64,000 nt of DNA, taken from assembly GCA_963920525.1 (NCBI GenBank), contig OY986437.1, positions 111,220,715-111,284,714 of the forward strand, written 5' to 3'. The DNA is from Dichetophora obliterata (Eukaryota; Arthropoda; Insecta; Diptera; Sciomyzidae). The position numbers and the translations under genes are program-made. Positions 35,174-46,066 of the stretch are shown piece by piece (within the stretch, counting starts at the first letter, position 1; each line of letters starts with the position of its first letter). Below the pieces are notes generated by a model, which saw nothing but the letters and a program-made list of their open reading frames with translations, had not been told where the DNA came from and ran no database searches.

Positions 35174-35744
35174 ATGCTTTATACCTACTCCGAACTGCCG
35201 AAAGAAATATTAATTTCAAATAAAAAGAACATTCTGTAAAGATGGCGAGTGTTGAAACCAAAGCTGGAATGTAATCAATTACGAAAAAAATCGATTGACA
35301 TGATGATTGATATGTCATATAAATTACAATTTTAATTACAAATAATAATCGTAATCTTATAGAATTTTTTAAAATCGATTTCTGTAATCATAATGGACAT
35401 ATTTTTAATTACAATTACAGTAATCGTAATTATTAAAACAATTACAAGTACAATAACTGTAGTCGTAATCAAAAAATTCGCTATTACGATTACAGTACAG
35501 TACAGTCTCGCTAATCCGGACACATATAGTTTCGGTGTATGTCCGTATAACTGGATGTGTCCGGAATACAGAAAACTGATGAATTTGTTAAACGTATTTG
35601 AGCATATTTGAATGCATACTTTAGCCTTAATAATTCAAACGCTTTGTCTAAGAAATCTTTGTAAAGAAAATGCATTTCAGAATATGAATAATGAATAATA
35701 ATAAATTAACATTGTTTCACAAAAATACATTTACATAATTGCGG

Positions 35745-35965
35745 ATGCTCGCCTTGCCTGATATTTTTTCCCCTGGAAAAAAGTTGGTTCGATTATTTTT
35801 CCTTTTCTTTGCTTAAATTTTATTTTACCCGATCCTTGGAATGTTTGTGATACATATTTTTGAAATTTGACTTTATCTTTTTTTACATCAAAAATTGTAG
35901 ATTTTGATAGTTTGAATTTTTCAGCTGAACATCTTATTGATTTTCAGTTTCAATAAAATTTAAAA
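35745..35965 (-). pseudogene. pogo-family transposase DNA-binding fragment
   Basis: The minus-strand translation KSIRCSAEKFKLSKSTIFDV followed by KKDKVKFQKYVSQTF fits the CENP-B/pogo helix-turn-helix (usual form A..FG.SKSTISDI.KN..KI..F). It is preceded by a stop and weaker similarity. The DDE catalytic domain is not seen within the element, so it is a deleted remnant. Confidence 0.6.
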
Positions 35966-36060
35966 TTTTACACGTCTGAAAGATTTAGTTTCATGTTGCC
36001 TTGTTGTCGCTGGAATTCTATGAATGTACTAAAACTTTTTGAAGTTTAATATTTACACTA

Positions 36061-36594
36061 AGGGTATTCACTTCACTGCTGAAATTTACGAAAACTTCAG
36101 TGCAACTGTTGTTGTTTTGGTTTTCTGAAGTTTGCTTAAATTTAATAAACTTTTGACTTGATGAAAAATAATCGTCGGAAATTTACGAAGAAAAGATGTG
36201 TTCAGTAACCATAAGAAAATCTGTTTAATGAGTGTGAGTCGTTGTGAATATGATAATTTCGATAAGAAGAAGAGCATTCTGTCAAATCTCTCCTAAGAGC
36301 TGATGCAATGTATGCGAGCAAGAACAAAAGTATCATTAATTTTATTGAAGCCGATCATATTATTTGGTTTTACTACTTTTTTGGCATTATTTTTTTTTTT
36401 ATTAAAAGGCAGAAAGCAGAAGGTTTTTAACATACTTATTTGTTTTGGTAACAAGCTCACCAACAAAATGAAGCAATAACGATTTTTAGCTTGACAGATG
36501 CATGTGAAAAAACAAAACATTACAAACGGTCACTCACTTCAACTCGTCGGAAGTTTTCGATACCTGAAATTTCAGCAATGAAGCGAATACCCCT
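36061..36594. mobile_element. MITE inside the pogo element
   Basis: Ends agggtattcacttcactgct and aggggtattcgcttcattgc (right, inverted), both followed by tgaaattt. The triplet cta flanks each side, a possible 3-bp duplication. Non-coding. Short inner text cttcagtgcaactg and similar. Confidence 0.7.
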
Positions 36595-38159
36595 TCTATT
36601 ATCAACCTTTAGACAAAAATTTACGGCGTAAACTTAGTGAACTAAATGACAATGTGGAAGCAAATAAGCCTTGTTCTCACAAAAAGCCCCGCTAACTTAA
36701 CGAAATACATTTGAAACGACAACGTTGACTTGATTTACACAGCGACAATCAATCAATTTGTAAACCAAACGTGCCTAATTTTGTTTTCTGTCCGAACTAT
36801 AGAGGTAAAATATCAAAAATGCCCGAAGTGTAGAGATGTCCGTATTGCTGGGAAGTCCTCCGGCATTGCGAGTGTCCGGATTAGCAAGACTATACTGTAA
36901 TTGTAAAACAGCAGAATTATATTTACGATGACTGTAATCGTAATCATTCTTTTCGTAATTGAATTTCTGCATACATTTTTATTTCTCATGATGCAATTCA
37001 CAAAGAACACATTCCAGAATCCGTCGGAGCGTAAATTTTCTTTCGGATTCGTAACGTCGTATTCTGCAATCCGAATCATTAAATCCTATTCGAACATTAG
37101 TAGCATTGCTATTCCACAATCCGAACGCATTAACTTTTGACTGCTGTTTTCGGATTTTTTCACGAAAGCCTTGCGTCGACGGATTTGTTTACGACAAAAG
37201 AAAGCAATTAAATTTTTATAGAATTAGGTCGTAAAATAAAACTTTTAATTTTTGGTTAATGTAGGTAAAACATTTTCTTTTAAACCTGTGAATATGTTAG
37301 TTGAAATTTATTTAATCTCGCAATATTCTTCCGAATTTTCATGGATTCTCTTTGTGAGAAATCTTCCCTTTATTATGCGAAAATGGCAATTGCAATAAAA
37401 TTCATTAAAAATCACAGCTAAAAAATACAATGTTGATGAAAAACACTTCAGTTTTTAAATTTTTCTTTTTATTTATTTGTCTGCTGTTGAAACCAGTTGT
37501 TTTCGAATTCCCGAAAGTAAGTTCGAAAAGGGGAAGTTTCGTTCGGAATTTGGATTAGCAAATTTGTCGTATTCGTGGCGTAGCTTTACGTTCGAAAATT
37601 CATTTCGAAGGATTAGGCTGAGGAATAGGGCTGATTTTTTTTAGAATCTTTATTTGTGTTGGGGCCCTGCTGGAACAGTGGAGAGTCCACGGCGGCAGCT
37701 CTTTCAAATACTGATTTTTTTTTCAATATTTCAGAATTAATTTATTTTTCTCTCGTATCAATTTATACATTCCTTATTGAGTTCGTTTTGATTTATGTCA
37801 TTGAAAAAAAGTATTGTTCAAAAGAATATAGTTTCTTTGGAAAAGACTTTCACATGAACATTTTTTATTGAAACGCCATTATTTGTGATATAACTTACAT
37901 AGTAAGTAATTAAATTACAAAAAACCTGATTAGGATTACAGTAATTTCAATTGTTATTTTCATTTATAACGATTACTGTAATTGTTATCAATAGATTTTT
38001 CAATAATATATTACAATTACAGTAATCGTAATTGTAATTTGCGTGTATACTGATTACAGTAATCGTAATAATATTTTTCTTACATTAAAAAATTACATCT
38101 TTTAAAATTAACGATTACGATTACTGCAATTGTAATTGGAAAGCAATTGTAATTGCATA

Positions 38160-38225
38160 ACACCTGATTGAAACAGGATTCTCTTAGATTACAGGCTACG
38201 CACTTAACCAGTACGCCACGGCCGC
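38160..38225 (-). repeat. tRNA-like SINE fragment
   Basis: On the minus strand ggcggccgtggcgtactggt contains an A-box (tggcgtactgg), and tgtttcaatc resembles a B-box. The head matches ggcggctgtggcatactggt-type text at 62085. It breaks the Tc1 remnant that follows. Confidence 0.5.
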
Positions 38226-38700
38226 CACACACCAACGAAAGTTCTTCCAACGTTTCCTACAAAATTTATTTTGGTTTCGTCGGACTAAAGCACATTTCGC
38301 CATTTTTACTCAGTACCTGCCCAATCAATGTGGGATTTTGGGAACAGCAAACGACTTTTTCTATGCTTATAACTCAGCGTCAGCAGCTTTCGCTATATTC
38401 TTCCAAAAAGATGTGCTTTCACTAATCTTCGCCTAACAGTACGAGAGGACACTTGCAGCCTCAGCTGAGTTGTTATTGCAGCAGAGCCTTTAAATGGGAC
38501 ACGGATTGATACTAATTTGAATATATCGTCATCCTTTTTTGTCCTTTTACCTGGTATGCTATTTTTAAATTGTATTTTTATCGGTTTTAGAGCATTCTTT
38601 ACAAAGGTTTTGCGAACGTCCAATCGTTTGAGCTATTTCTCGTTGGCTTTTTCCTTCATTTCTTAATTTCAAAATGATATCGCACTCTTCTTTCACACAA
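38225..38700 (-). pseudogene. Tc1-like transposase, N-terminal half
   Basis: On the minus strand: VKEECDIILKLRNEGKSQRE continuing IAQTIGRSQN, a frameshift, then VKNALKPIKIQFKNSIPGKR, QVSSRTVRRRLVKAHLFGRI, LLFPKSHIDWAGTE and a SDETKIN block with the first catalytic aspartate. This is the bipartite paired-like DNA-binding domain and the start of the DDE domain. The sequence stops at a tRNA-like insertion or truncation. Several stops. Confidence 0.8.
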
Positions 38701-39234
38701 TGCTTAGCACGTACTGGAAAGACCTAATATGTTTTTTTCTCAATAAATAAAATATTTATCTAAAATTAACCAGACCAATATTCACAATACCAATTTCAAT
38801 CACAAAATTAATAATTAAATAGTTTTTAAGACGCTGACCCTATATTTTTGTCCACTTGCTACTGTTGCTTTTCGAAATATTAAATAAATAATTTTATTTA
38901 CCGTTAATTTTCTGTGTTGCTAACCAAAAATTTTTGGATGAAAAATTTTGGAAGAAGTCGAATGCATGATGTGAGAGGGACACTCAGAAAAAAATATCTT
39001 TACACTAAGGGAAAAAAAAGAAGTTTTTCTTTTTCTGAGATTATTTTATCTTTAATATAAGTATATCTTTAATATATAATTATAAAATTAGAACAATTGG
39101 AAATTTTAGTGAAAACAAGGAAATTTTTCTGAATTATTAAGAAATATTTTTCAAATAATTAGGAAAATTTGCTTTAAAATAAGGTAAAATTTTAATGTTA
39201 TTAGTGACCCTATTACATTGTCCACAACTCTATA
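38701..39234. other. AT-rich flank, left direct repeat
   Basis: At 38935-39010 the text agaagtcgaatgcatgatgt / gagagggacactcagaaaa is nearly repeated at 40815-40895 on the other side of the Minos-like element. No coding sequence. Confidence 0.6.
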
Positions 39235-40806
39235 AGGTGCGTTTCATAATTATAAAACCACCGGCAATTTGTTAATATTTTTTAAATGACTGACTGTAGG
39301 GTAATACAATGTGCTACGCAAATGAACACTGAATTGAGAGAGAACTATTCCCCACAACTCGACATCATATTTTTAACTAACGGTACTTTTAAAAGTAAAG
39401 AACGATTATTTGCTCTGTTTCATAAGTATAAAACCACTTTCGTTTTTATATTGATCAATTATTTTTTTTATTTTTAGTCAGCTAATTGCCCTCCCTTTTT
39501 TAAAATAACATTAAATAATCTTGTATTCATACTATCTATTAAATTTTTCAGCAAGTTTCCATCAAGTTTATTCCACTCTGAGACAATCGAATTTTTCAGG
39601 GCTTCCACCGTCTCGAACTGCCTACTTTCTTTGTAAACCCGACGGACCAGTATACCCCATAGGTTTTCGATGGGGTTTAGATCGGGTGAGCAGGCTGGCC
39701 ATTCCATTATTTCAAAATTCCTCTCGGAAAACCAATTTTTTGTCTCTCGACTTACATGGATGGATGCGTTGTCTTGTTGGAAGACGAAGCTTTTGTCATG
39801 ATTATTATGCAGGAAGGGAATTAAGCTCATCTGGAGTACATCAGTGTACGCTTTGCTATTCATTTTACTGGAAGTGAACTGCACTTCCAAGCATCCAGAT
39901 GAGCAAAATGCCCCCCAAAGCATAACGCTGCCACCACCGAAGTTCCTTTTGGAGAAATACAAGGGCTCCTTGCTCAAATCACGCCAATAACCTTGGAATC
40001 CATCTGGACCATCCAAATTCCATTTTTTTTCATCGGAAAAAATTACCTGAAAACATTAATTCATAAAAAAAAAACTGTTTTAAATAACTATTTTCACTCA
40101 CATTGTTCCAATTCGTGGTCATATGTTTTTGAGCAAACAACAGCCTTGCATCCTTATGACGTTTCGTCAAACGTGGGGCAGTTCTGAGTTTTGAAAATTT
40201 TAGGTTGGGATTGGTGTGCAAGATGCGCCAGATAGTTGATCGGGAAACAGGAACTCCAGCAACGTTAACCAAATCACGCAAGCTTTTTTTTGAATTGATT
40301 GCAGTTCTCAAAATACGCCGGATTCCTTGTTCACTACATTTTTTTTTTCTTCCACAACGCTTGTTTTTGCCGTAGCCCTCTGGATTATTTAAAAAATTTA
40401 AAACAACATTATGGCTGCGATTGATTTTGCGAGCAATTTCTCTTATTCCTAAGTTTTCTTCCGAAAAGGCTAAAATTTTGCCTTTTTCTACATCGGTAAG
40501 ACTGAGACCACGTGGCATTTTAAAAAAAATATATTATTTTCACTGTTTCAGTCAAAAATAGCCCTTTCTACTTTGAAGTTCACGCGTTATATGATAAACT
40601 TTGTAGTGGTTTTATACTTATGAAACAGAGCGAATATTGTTTTTTTACTCTCACAAATACCGTTAGTTAAAAATTAAGTCGAGTTGGTGGGAATCATTCT
40701 CTTTTAATTATGTGCTCATTTGAGTAGAACATTATGATACCCTACAGGCAGTCCTCTAGGACATATCAACAAATCGTCGGTGGTTTTATAATTATGAAAC
40801 GCACCT
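39235..40806 (-). mobile_element. Minos-like Tc1 transposon, apparently complete
   Basis: Terminal inverted repeats of about 205 bp start aggtgcgtttcataattata on both ends, with TA at 39233-39234 and 40807-40808. Each arm ends with a second, inner copy of the end motif (tttcataagtataaaaccac, about 39416-39436 and inverted at 40604-40624), a classic IR/DR pattern. The total of 1.57 kb, long repeats, a single minus-strand gene and a short intron parallel Minos of Drosophila hydei. Confidence 0.93.
39474..40518 (-). CDS. Minos-like Tc1 transposase, open, with one 55-bp intron
   Basis: Exon 1 is 40518-40102 (139 codons). It starts MPRGLSLTDVEKGKILAFSE, with a helix-turn-helix (GIREIARKINRSHNVVLNFL), a GRKKKCSEQ basic/GRPR-like linker, and a second helix-turn-helix (SLRDLVNVAGVPVSRSTIWR). 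The intron 40101-40047 runs gtgagt...ttttcag. Exon 2 is 40046-39474 (190 codons): VIFSDEKKWNLDGPDGFQGY (first D), GGGSVMLWGAF, FVFQQDNASIHVS (second D), SPDLNPIENLWG (E). D to E spacing is 34 residues, so DD34E. The total of 329 residues is about family length. No stop or frameshift is visible if the intron is removed; unspliced, the protein would end soon after TTNWNN. It catalyses cut-and-paste transposition at TA in the nucleus. Minos has a 60-bp intron, but I cannot confirm that the position is identical. Confidence 0.9.
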
Positions 40807-41600
40807 TATTTTTAGTTGAAACTTGAAAGAAGTCGAATCAATAATGTGAGAGGGACACCCAGAAAAAATATATTTACACTAAGGAAAAATAAACTAAGTA
40901 TAAGGAAAATTGAACTTAAAATAGCGTCAAGGTAAAATTTCCTTTTTCTGAGGATATTTTATCTTTAATATAAGGATATTTATAAAATTAGAACTTTAAA
41001 ATAAGGAAATTTAAATTTCACATAAAGAAATATTTTCCAATAATTTAGTAAAAATGTTCCTTACAATTATAAAGTTTTTCTTTAACGTATGGAAGTTTTT
41101 ACCAATAAAGAAGGAAATTTTTTATTAATTTTTAAGAAAAAAAGGCTTAGAAAAACGGAAAAAATACTGACTCAGGAAGATTTTTTTGATTCTGCATTAA
41201 TACTTATCTTTGCATACTGGCAATACCAAAATATGAATCGGTGATCTCGAAAAAACCGAAAACAACCGAATGTGCTATGAGTCGGCTAACTCATATCATC
41301 ATTGGGGAGAAAGAGATAGAATTCCAATTTACTTCAAACAAGGAAATTTTTAACCATGTTTCAAGGATCTTTTTTTTGCACTAGCTTAAAGTTAAGACCC
41401 GTTTTCTTTCCTTGTAGGAAATTTTCCTACATTGAAGGTACTTTTTCAGAAATAAGGAAAATCTAGTTTACTTCCAACAAGTTCATAGCTGACTTTATAA
41501 AAGTGTTGTTTTTTTTGGGTATATTGAATTAGAACAGAAAAAAATGCACACCTGTAAAAAACTGCATTGAGGTTTTATATAAACCTTTGCAATACATTTA
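40807..41600. repeat. AT-rich repeat with right direct repeat
   Basis: Begins with the direct repeat of 38935-39010 (agaagtcgaatcaataatgt, gagagggacacccagaaaaa). The rest is A/T-rich with aaggaaaatt-type units similar to those at 39040-39190. Non-coding. Confidence 0.45.
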
Positions 41601-41862
41601 CAGCCCTATTCTGGCAAATTAACAATTGTTAACCAGTATTTTGAATATTTCTATGTGTTTTTTGTAATTTTTTTATTTCAAAACAAAATTTGAAGCTCAA
41701 AAATAGTAAATTTTGATAAAAATTGTCAACTGCTTTTCAGTTTTTGACAATTTCATTAAAAAATTTTGTTTTTGAGCTTTAAATTTTGTATTGAAAACAA
41801 CAAACACATAAAAATATTCAAAATACTGGTCAACAATTTGTTAATTTGCCAGAATAGGGCTG
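41601..41862. mobile_element. Palindromic MITE, family D, well preserved copy
   Basis: 262 bp, beginning cagccctattctggcaaatt and ending aatttgccagaatagggctg, a perfect inverted pair of at least 20 bp. Both halves are inverted copies over most of their length. Matches 5506-5775. Confidence 0.88.
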
Positions 41863-42500
41863 CTAGTCTGTATTCTGAGCAATTTAAAAAAAAAACTTTA
41901 AACAAATTAAATTTAAGCCAACAGTTAGTCATTTCGTATCGTTGATTCAGAATAAATAGTGTGAGACGAAGTCAAATCGCTAAATAACTAATATTAAGAC
42001 ATTAGCAATAAACAAAGCGAACATTTTTTATTTCCAAGATAATATTTTGTGAAAATATTAAAAGCTACTCACAGCGCGTCATGAGTAAGTGCGTAAACGT
42101 TAACGGGTTAAGGTTTCGCGTGACACATTTTTAATTATATGGTGAGAGAGAAAGAGAAAGAGAGTAAAATAAAGACAAGAAAAAACAAAAAACCAAATAC
42201 TAGAACAATTGATAAAAAACAAAAACAAAAAGATACACAGCCAATATTAATGAGAAAGTGTCAGAAGCAAAGTAGGCGCATACGAATGTTCCACTTTAAA
42301 GAACATGTCCCAATGGTTTATATGAGTTTTGGTCCAAAGCCAAAGGAGGGTGGGATGGAGAAGAGACAAGAAAAAGTATATTCATTGCAAGTATTGACAA
42401 ATAGCAAAACAATTAAAATTAAATAGAATTTTGCATGATTTTCCCGTTTCTTCTTCTTCTTTTAAACAATTAAAACAATTCAGCTACTTTTGCTCGATAT
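41863..42500. other. AT-rich, A-rich frame not called
   Basis: A 95-codon plus frame at 42139-42426 is lysine/glutamine-rich because the strand is purine-rich. No domain is recognised. It adjoins the promoter-like region and could be intron or leader of a minus-strand gene. Confidence 0.4.
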
Positions 42501-42524
42501 ATAAAAAAACAAGCTTGTAAATCA

Positions 42525-43345
42525 CATGGTTGGCAACGCGTTGGTGTGCGCGCATTCTTAACACTATTTCGCACACTCTACAAACGCTCTCTTTCGCTAC
42601 TGCTTCTCACGCTCTCTCGGCACTTAATGCTTTCTTACAATTGCCGGTTATATTTAAAATTTATTCGATTTTCTTTGATTCAAATTTATTTATATTTAAC
42701 TTTGTGGCAACAGTTTTTATATTCTGTTTTTTTTTTCTCACGGCAGCATTTAGGTCAAACTTTTGTTTATTTCATGTTAATGCAATAATTGTCGCATGTT
42801 AACCAACACTATTAACCAACACTGTCACAGCAAAAAACTTTTTTAAAACAACAAATTTTTTTTATTTATAATTTGTTAATTTGCACAAAATGCACGTAGT
42901 TATTTTTTTAAAATTTTTCCAATTTTTCCATCGATGCGCAACACACGACCGAGTTTTTTGTAATCACGAAAAAAACTAACTACGACTGCGACGACAGGTG
43001 AACGGAATAAAAATAAAAAAATAAAAAATACAATAGGTTTATTTTCTCATTGCTGTTGTTCTCGGTGTTTTTGTTGTTGTTGTTGTAGCTGCTGTGTTTT
43101 GTGGTATTATTAATCGTTGTTGTTTAGTTAATAAATTTTTATCACTCGTTATAGCTCGGCAATATTCGTCTTCGTCGTCGCCGTTGTCGCCAACACGACG
43201 TTATCGAACGTTTGAGTGTTGCAAACAACACTCTCAAGCGCAAAAAAAATACAATGTGTAGGGTGTGGATTGGGGGCAGGTAGATTCGATGTTGGGAAAG
43301 TGCTTCATAAAAACATGGACCAATTGTGTTCAAAGGGTTAAAAGC
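42525..43345 (-). promoter_or_regulatory. Promoter / 5' UTR-like region of a minus-strand gene
   Basis: GC content rises locally. Read on the minus strand there is a start-like segment (gttgtttgcaacactcaaac, then gataacgtcgtgttggcgac), a (CAA/ACA)n tract with acagcagctacaacaacaac, then caaattaacaaattataaat and a GAGA-rich part (gccgagagagcgtgagaagc, gcgaaagagagcgtttgtag). A possible splice donor caatt/gtaaga lies at 42639/42638. These are the textures of fly 5' exons. No coding start is identified. It could be a distal Pkn promoter, as strand and order fit, but this is inference. Confidence 0.4.
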
Positions 43346-44078
43346 AGAGAAAAAAAAACTAAAAAAGGGGATATTAAAACATGTTAGGAGAACACTGTCA
43401 AATAACCATCAGGATTGCTTTTTATGTTCTACATTTTACTAAAAATAGGCAGTATCTATGTACAAAAGCAAGCTGCAGGCATCAAGGGTAAATCTAATAA
43501 AAACCAACTCGTAATGATTTGAATTTGCTCTTCTTCTTTTCCAGAGGGTTCCCAACAACAAAGTGTCAACTTTTAAAAAGTGACACCTGTTCACATTTTT
43601 CTACCAAGAGCGCCAAGAGAGCAGGAAACGAAGAGTTGCGAAAAATAAAATAAAAGCTAACCATTTCAATGCCGTCAATGGAATAGGTGATGACTGACAT
43701 GGGTTGAAAACTATTTCACAAAAAGTGAAGCAATGATAACAAAAACATTCATTCTAAGATAGCAAACCACAAAAAAAATGTACAAACATGCTGAATAAAC
43801 TCGTAATCAAACAGTGTTGCTCATTCCGTACAAAGTTCTTTCATTTCATTGAATGAACTTCATATGAGACATTTTTTGTTGATGTATTGTCAGTCAAATG
43901 ACAATAGTTTATTTAAGACATTTTTCTGGTCAGATATTAAAATAGTTAGTAGAAATACTCGGTTTGAAATCTTAGACTAAATTTAGTCCCACTAAAATTT
44001 TACTGCATTTTTTTAAACCTAGCAGTTTAAAATTTAAACTTTACAAATACTAACTCATATTTAAAACTGTACTTATGT
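43346..44078. other. No gene recognised
   Basis: Moderately AT-rich single-copy-looking DNA with no convincing open frame. Confidence 0.4.
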
Positions 44079-44972
44079 ACACTCAGAAAAAAGTTTATCG
44101 GAATATGAGAAAAAAGGCATCATATTAAGTGAAAAATGGTATTGACTTTGCTCCAGAGAATGCTTTTCTCTAAATGTGATACCAAAAATTCCCTAAAAAT
44201 GGCAAAAAGCTTCCATGAAAATGAGAAATATTTTCTCATTAATAAAAGACAAATTCTCTTTAATAGAAAAATAAGAAAAAACCGTTTTCTTTATTTTGTA
44301 AATTGTTCCCGAAAACATAGAAATATTTATTTAATTTTAATAAATGTTTTCTTTAAGTTGCGTTTATAGTTTCTCACAAAAAATAACACTTTCTTTAAAA
44401 AAAAGATATATTTTCTTAACATTGATACAACATATTTCTTTATTGCGTACAATTTTCTTTAAAACACAGAAGTATATCCGCAATTACGATTAAAAAATTA
44501 TTTTTGTCAAACATTTGTTTTAACTCAGTTCTACGCAGAGTAGAAGTATTAATGTCAAATTGTGATTCGGTTTTAAAAATATTAGTTAAAAATGTGTAAA
44601 GAGGTAGAATTATTGTTGTGGCATAAGAAAAATATATCGATTTTTGAGAAGAAGTCTTTTTAATTTTTGAGAAAGGATTTGTTGTTATTGAAGAAAATAT
44701 TTTGCATAGTGAATTATTTATCAACAATAGACAACATTTTTCATTTTCTATATATTTTTCTCTATAAATGAGATTTTTTCAGTGAGAGAAAAATACTTAT
44801 CATTATTAGAGACATGAAATATTTTCATTTACCACAAGGAAGGAAATATTTCCTCGAATATGTGAAAATTTATTTTAATTGAAGTAAATTTTATTTGAAA
44901 TAAAGATAATTTCTATTATCGAAAATAGAGAAATTTTTTATCACAAAAAGATAGGTGTTTTTTTCTGAGTGT
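44079..44972. mobile_element. MITE with acactcagaaaaaa ends
   Basis: Starts acactcagaaaaaa and ends ttttttctgagtgt. Inverted subterminal text such as aatatgagaaaa / atttttctctata, and repeated ttttctc motifs, give a degenerate mirror structure. No target duplication is certain. The start resembles the cactcagaaaaa text at 38985. Confidence 0.6.
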
Positions 44973-45069
44973 TCTAGAATTTAAACCAAATTAAATATTA
45001 CAGCATCCATTTTAGCTATGTGCTATAAATTTTATCTTTTTGGTTTTAATTTTATGAAACTTGTTATGG

Positions 45070-45145
45070 TTAGGCCAATAGCCCGGTGGTTACAGTAGTG
45101 AGTTTACAAACTGAATGTCGTGCGTTCGAATTTCACGGTGGTAGT
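45070..45145 (+). repeat. tRNA-like SINE head
   Basis: A-box tagcccggtgg and B-box gcgttcgaatttc at tRNA spacing. The acceptor arms do not pair well, so it is not called a tRNA gene. Confidence 0.5.
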
Positions 45146-45256
45146 TATTTTTTTATTTTTATATTTTAATTCAAGCCTGCACCTAATTTTAAAGCAAAGC
45201 TGTATAAGAACCAAAGAAGTAAAATATAAGGAAGTAGTGTAATAGCAGAAAAGTGT

Positions 45257-46066
45257 CCCAGTGGGCATTTTAGCTAGCGATACGCAAAAGAAAGCATGCT
45301 AGTAGTGCTCTTATTGGCATCAATATACCTTCTATGCTCGCTGTATTGATGAGTGCTTCTGTAAGGCCTACCTTTTGAAGGTTTGGAGTCTTTTTATGTT
45401 ATTTTATTTGAAAAATTTTTTAAAAAAATTTAGAAAAATTATAAATGACCAGATCAATTAAAAAAATCAAAACTTAAAGAAAAAACAAAAAAAAATTTTT
45501 TTTTGTCCGAGTTGGGTCGCGAACCCAGGTCTCCAAAATCTACCACATTACATATCACATTATATGAAAACTTTTATATGTAAAAATTCTAAGTCTTCTA
45601 TTATTTTCGTATTAAAAAATTTTACAAAAAAATTCCAAAAATTTTAAATGAACAGAAAAATTTGTAAAAAAATGTAGATTTAAAAAAAAAATACAAAAAA
45701 AATTTTTTGGCCCGAGCTGGGTCTCGGACCCGCGCTCCCGAAAGCTTACTTTCACTTGTAATGATGCAAAATAAGCTGAAACTCGTTAACAACTGCGGTA
45801 GACGAGTGAGAGAGAGGACGTTGGTTTAAATCTGGAAATTGTCAAAAGTTTTTTATTTCAAGTTGATATTTATATTGCTTTTCTTTCTAATGTACATTTT
45901 CAAAAAGGGCTTCTAGCAGGCTTCTTTAGAGTCGCGAGAGAGGAAGGCCTAGAAAACTTTCTCGTTTCATATAAAAAAGTTAATAGGCTTGGAAATGAGC
46001 ACGGAAGGGCTAAGTAATCCATAAGCCTGCTAGAAGCGCTTCAAAGCCCTGCTTTTGCCCACTGGG
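45257..46066. mobile_element. 0.8-kb element with cccagtgggc ends carrying two tRNA-like blocks
   Basis: Starts cccagtgggc and ends gcccactggg, with no clear target duplication. Inside are two diverged tandem units (about 45400-45600 and 45620-45830), each containing an A-rich stretch and then a minus-strand tRNA-like 3' half. Confidence 0.55.
45495..45765 (-). repeat. Two tRNA-like 3' halves in tandem
   Basis: On the minus strand, cctgggttcgcgacccaact and gcgggtccgagacccagctc each hold a strong T-arm/B-box hairpin, followed by cggac or cgggcc and A-rich text. They resemble the 3' half of the SINE at 62080 (ggttcaaacccagctcggac). Confidence 0.55.

Larger units (their letters stand above)
35498..36897 (-). 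mobile_element. pogo/Tigger-like element
   Basis: Terminal inverted repeats cagtacagtctcgctaatcc and cagtatagtcttgctaatcc (right, inverted) both continue as ggacac. TA flanks both ends (35496-35497 and 36898-36899). At 1.4 kb, including a 0.53-kb MITE insertion, it is internally deleted compared with the usual 2-3 kb. Confidence 0.8.
35320..38160. repeat. gtaatcgtaat-rich repeat blocks flanking a composite region
   Basis: Three blocks (35330-35500, 36898-36960, 37905-38160) consist of variants of gattacagtaatcgtaat and its complement attacgattactgtaat. The first and second are one block split by the pogo element. Between the second and third lies anonymous DNA (36970-37900) with no gene recognised. 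The mirror arrangement suggests ends of one larger inverted-repeat element of about 1.4 kb before the pogo insertion. Confidence 0.55.

Noticed and set aside
42139..42426. 95-codon Lys/Gln-rich plus-strand frame
   Set aside because: Composition of a purine-rich strand; no domain; adjacent features point to the opposite strand.
42530..42802. Plus-strand frames of 80-90 codons
   Set aside because: They lie across the promoter-like region whose features read on the minus strand; no domain.
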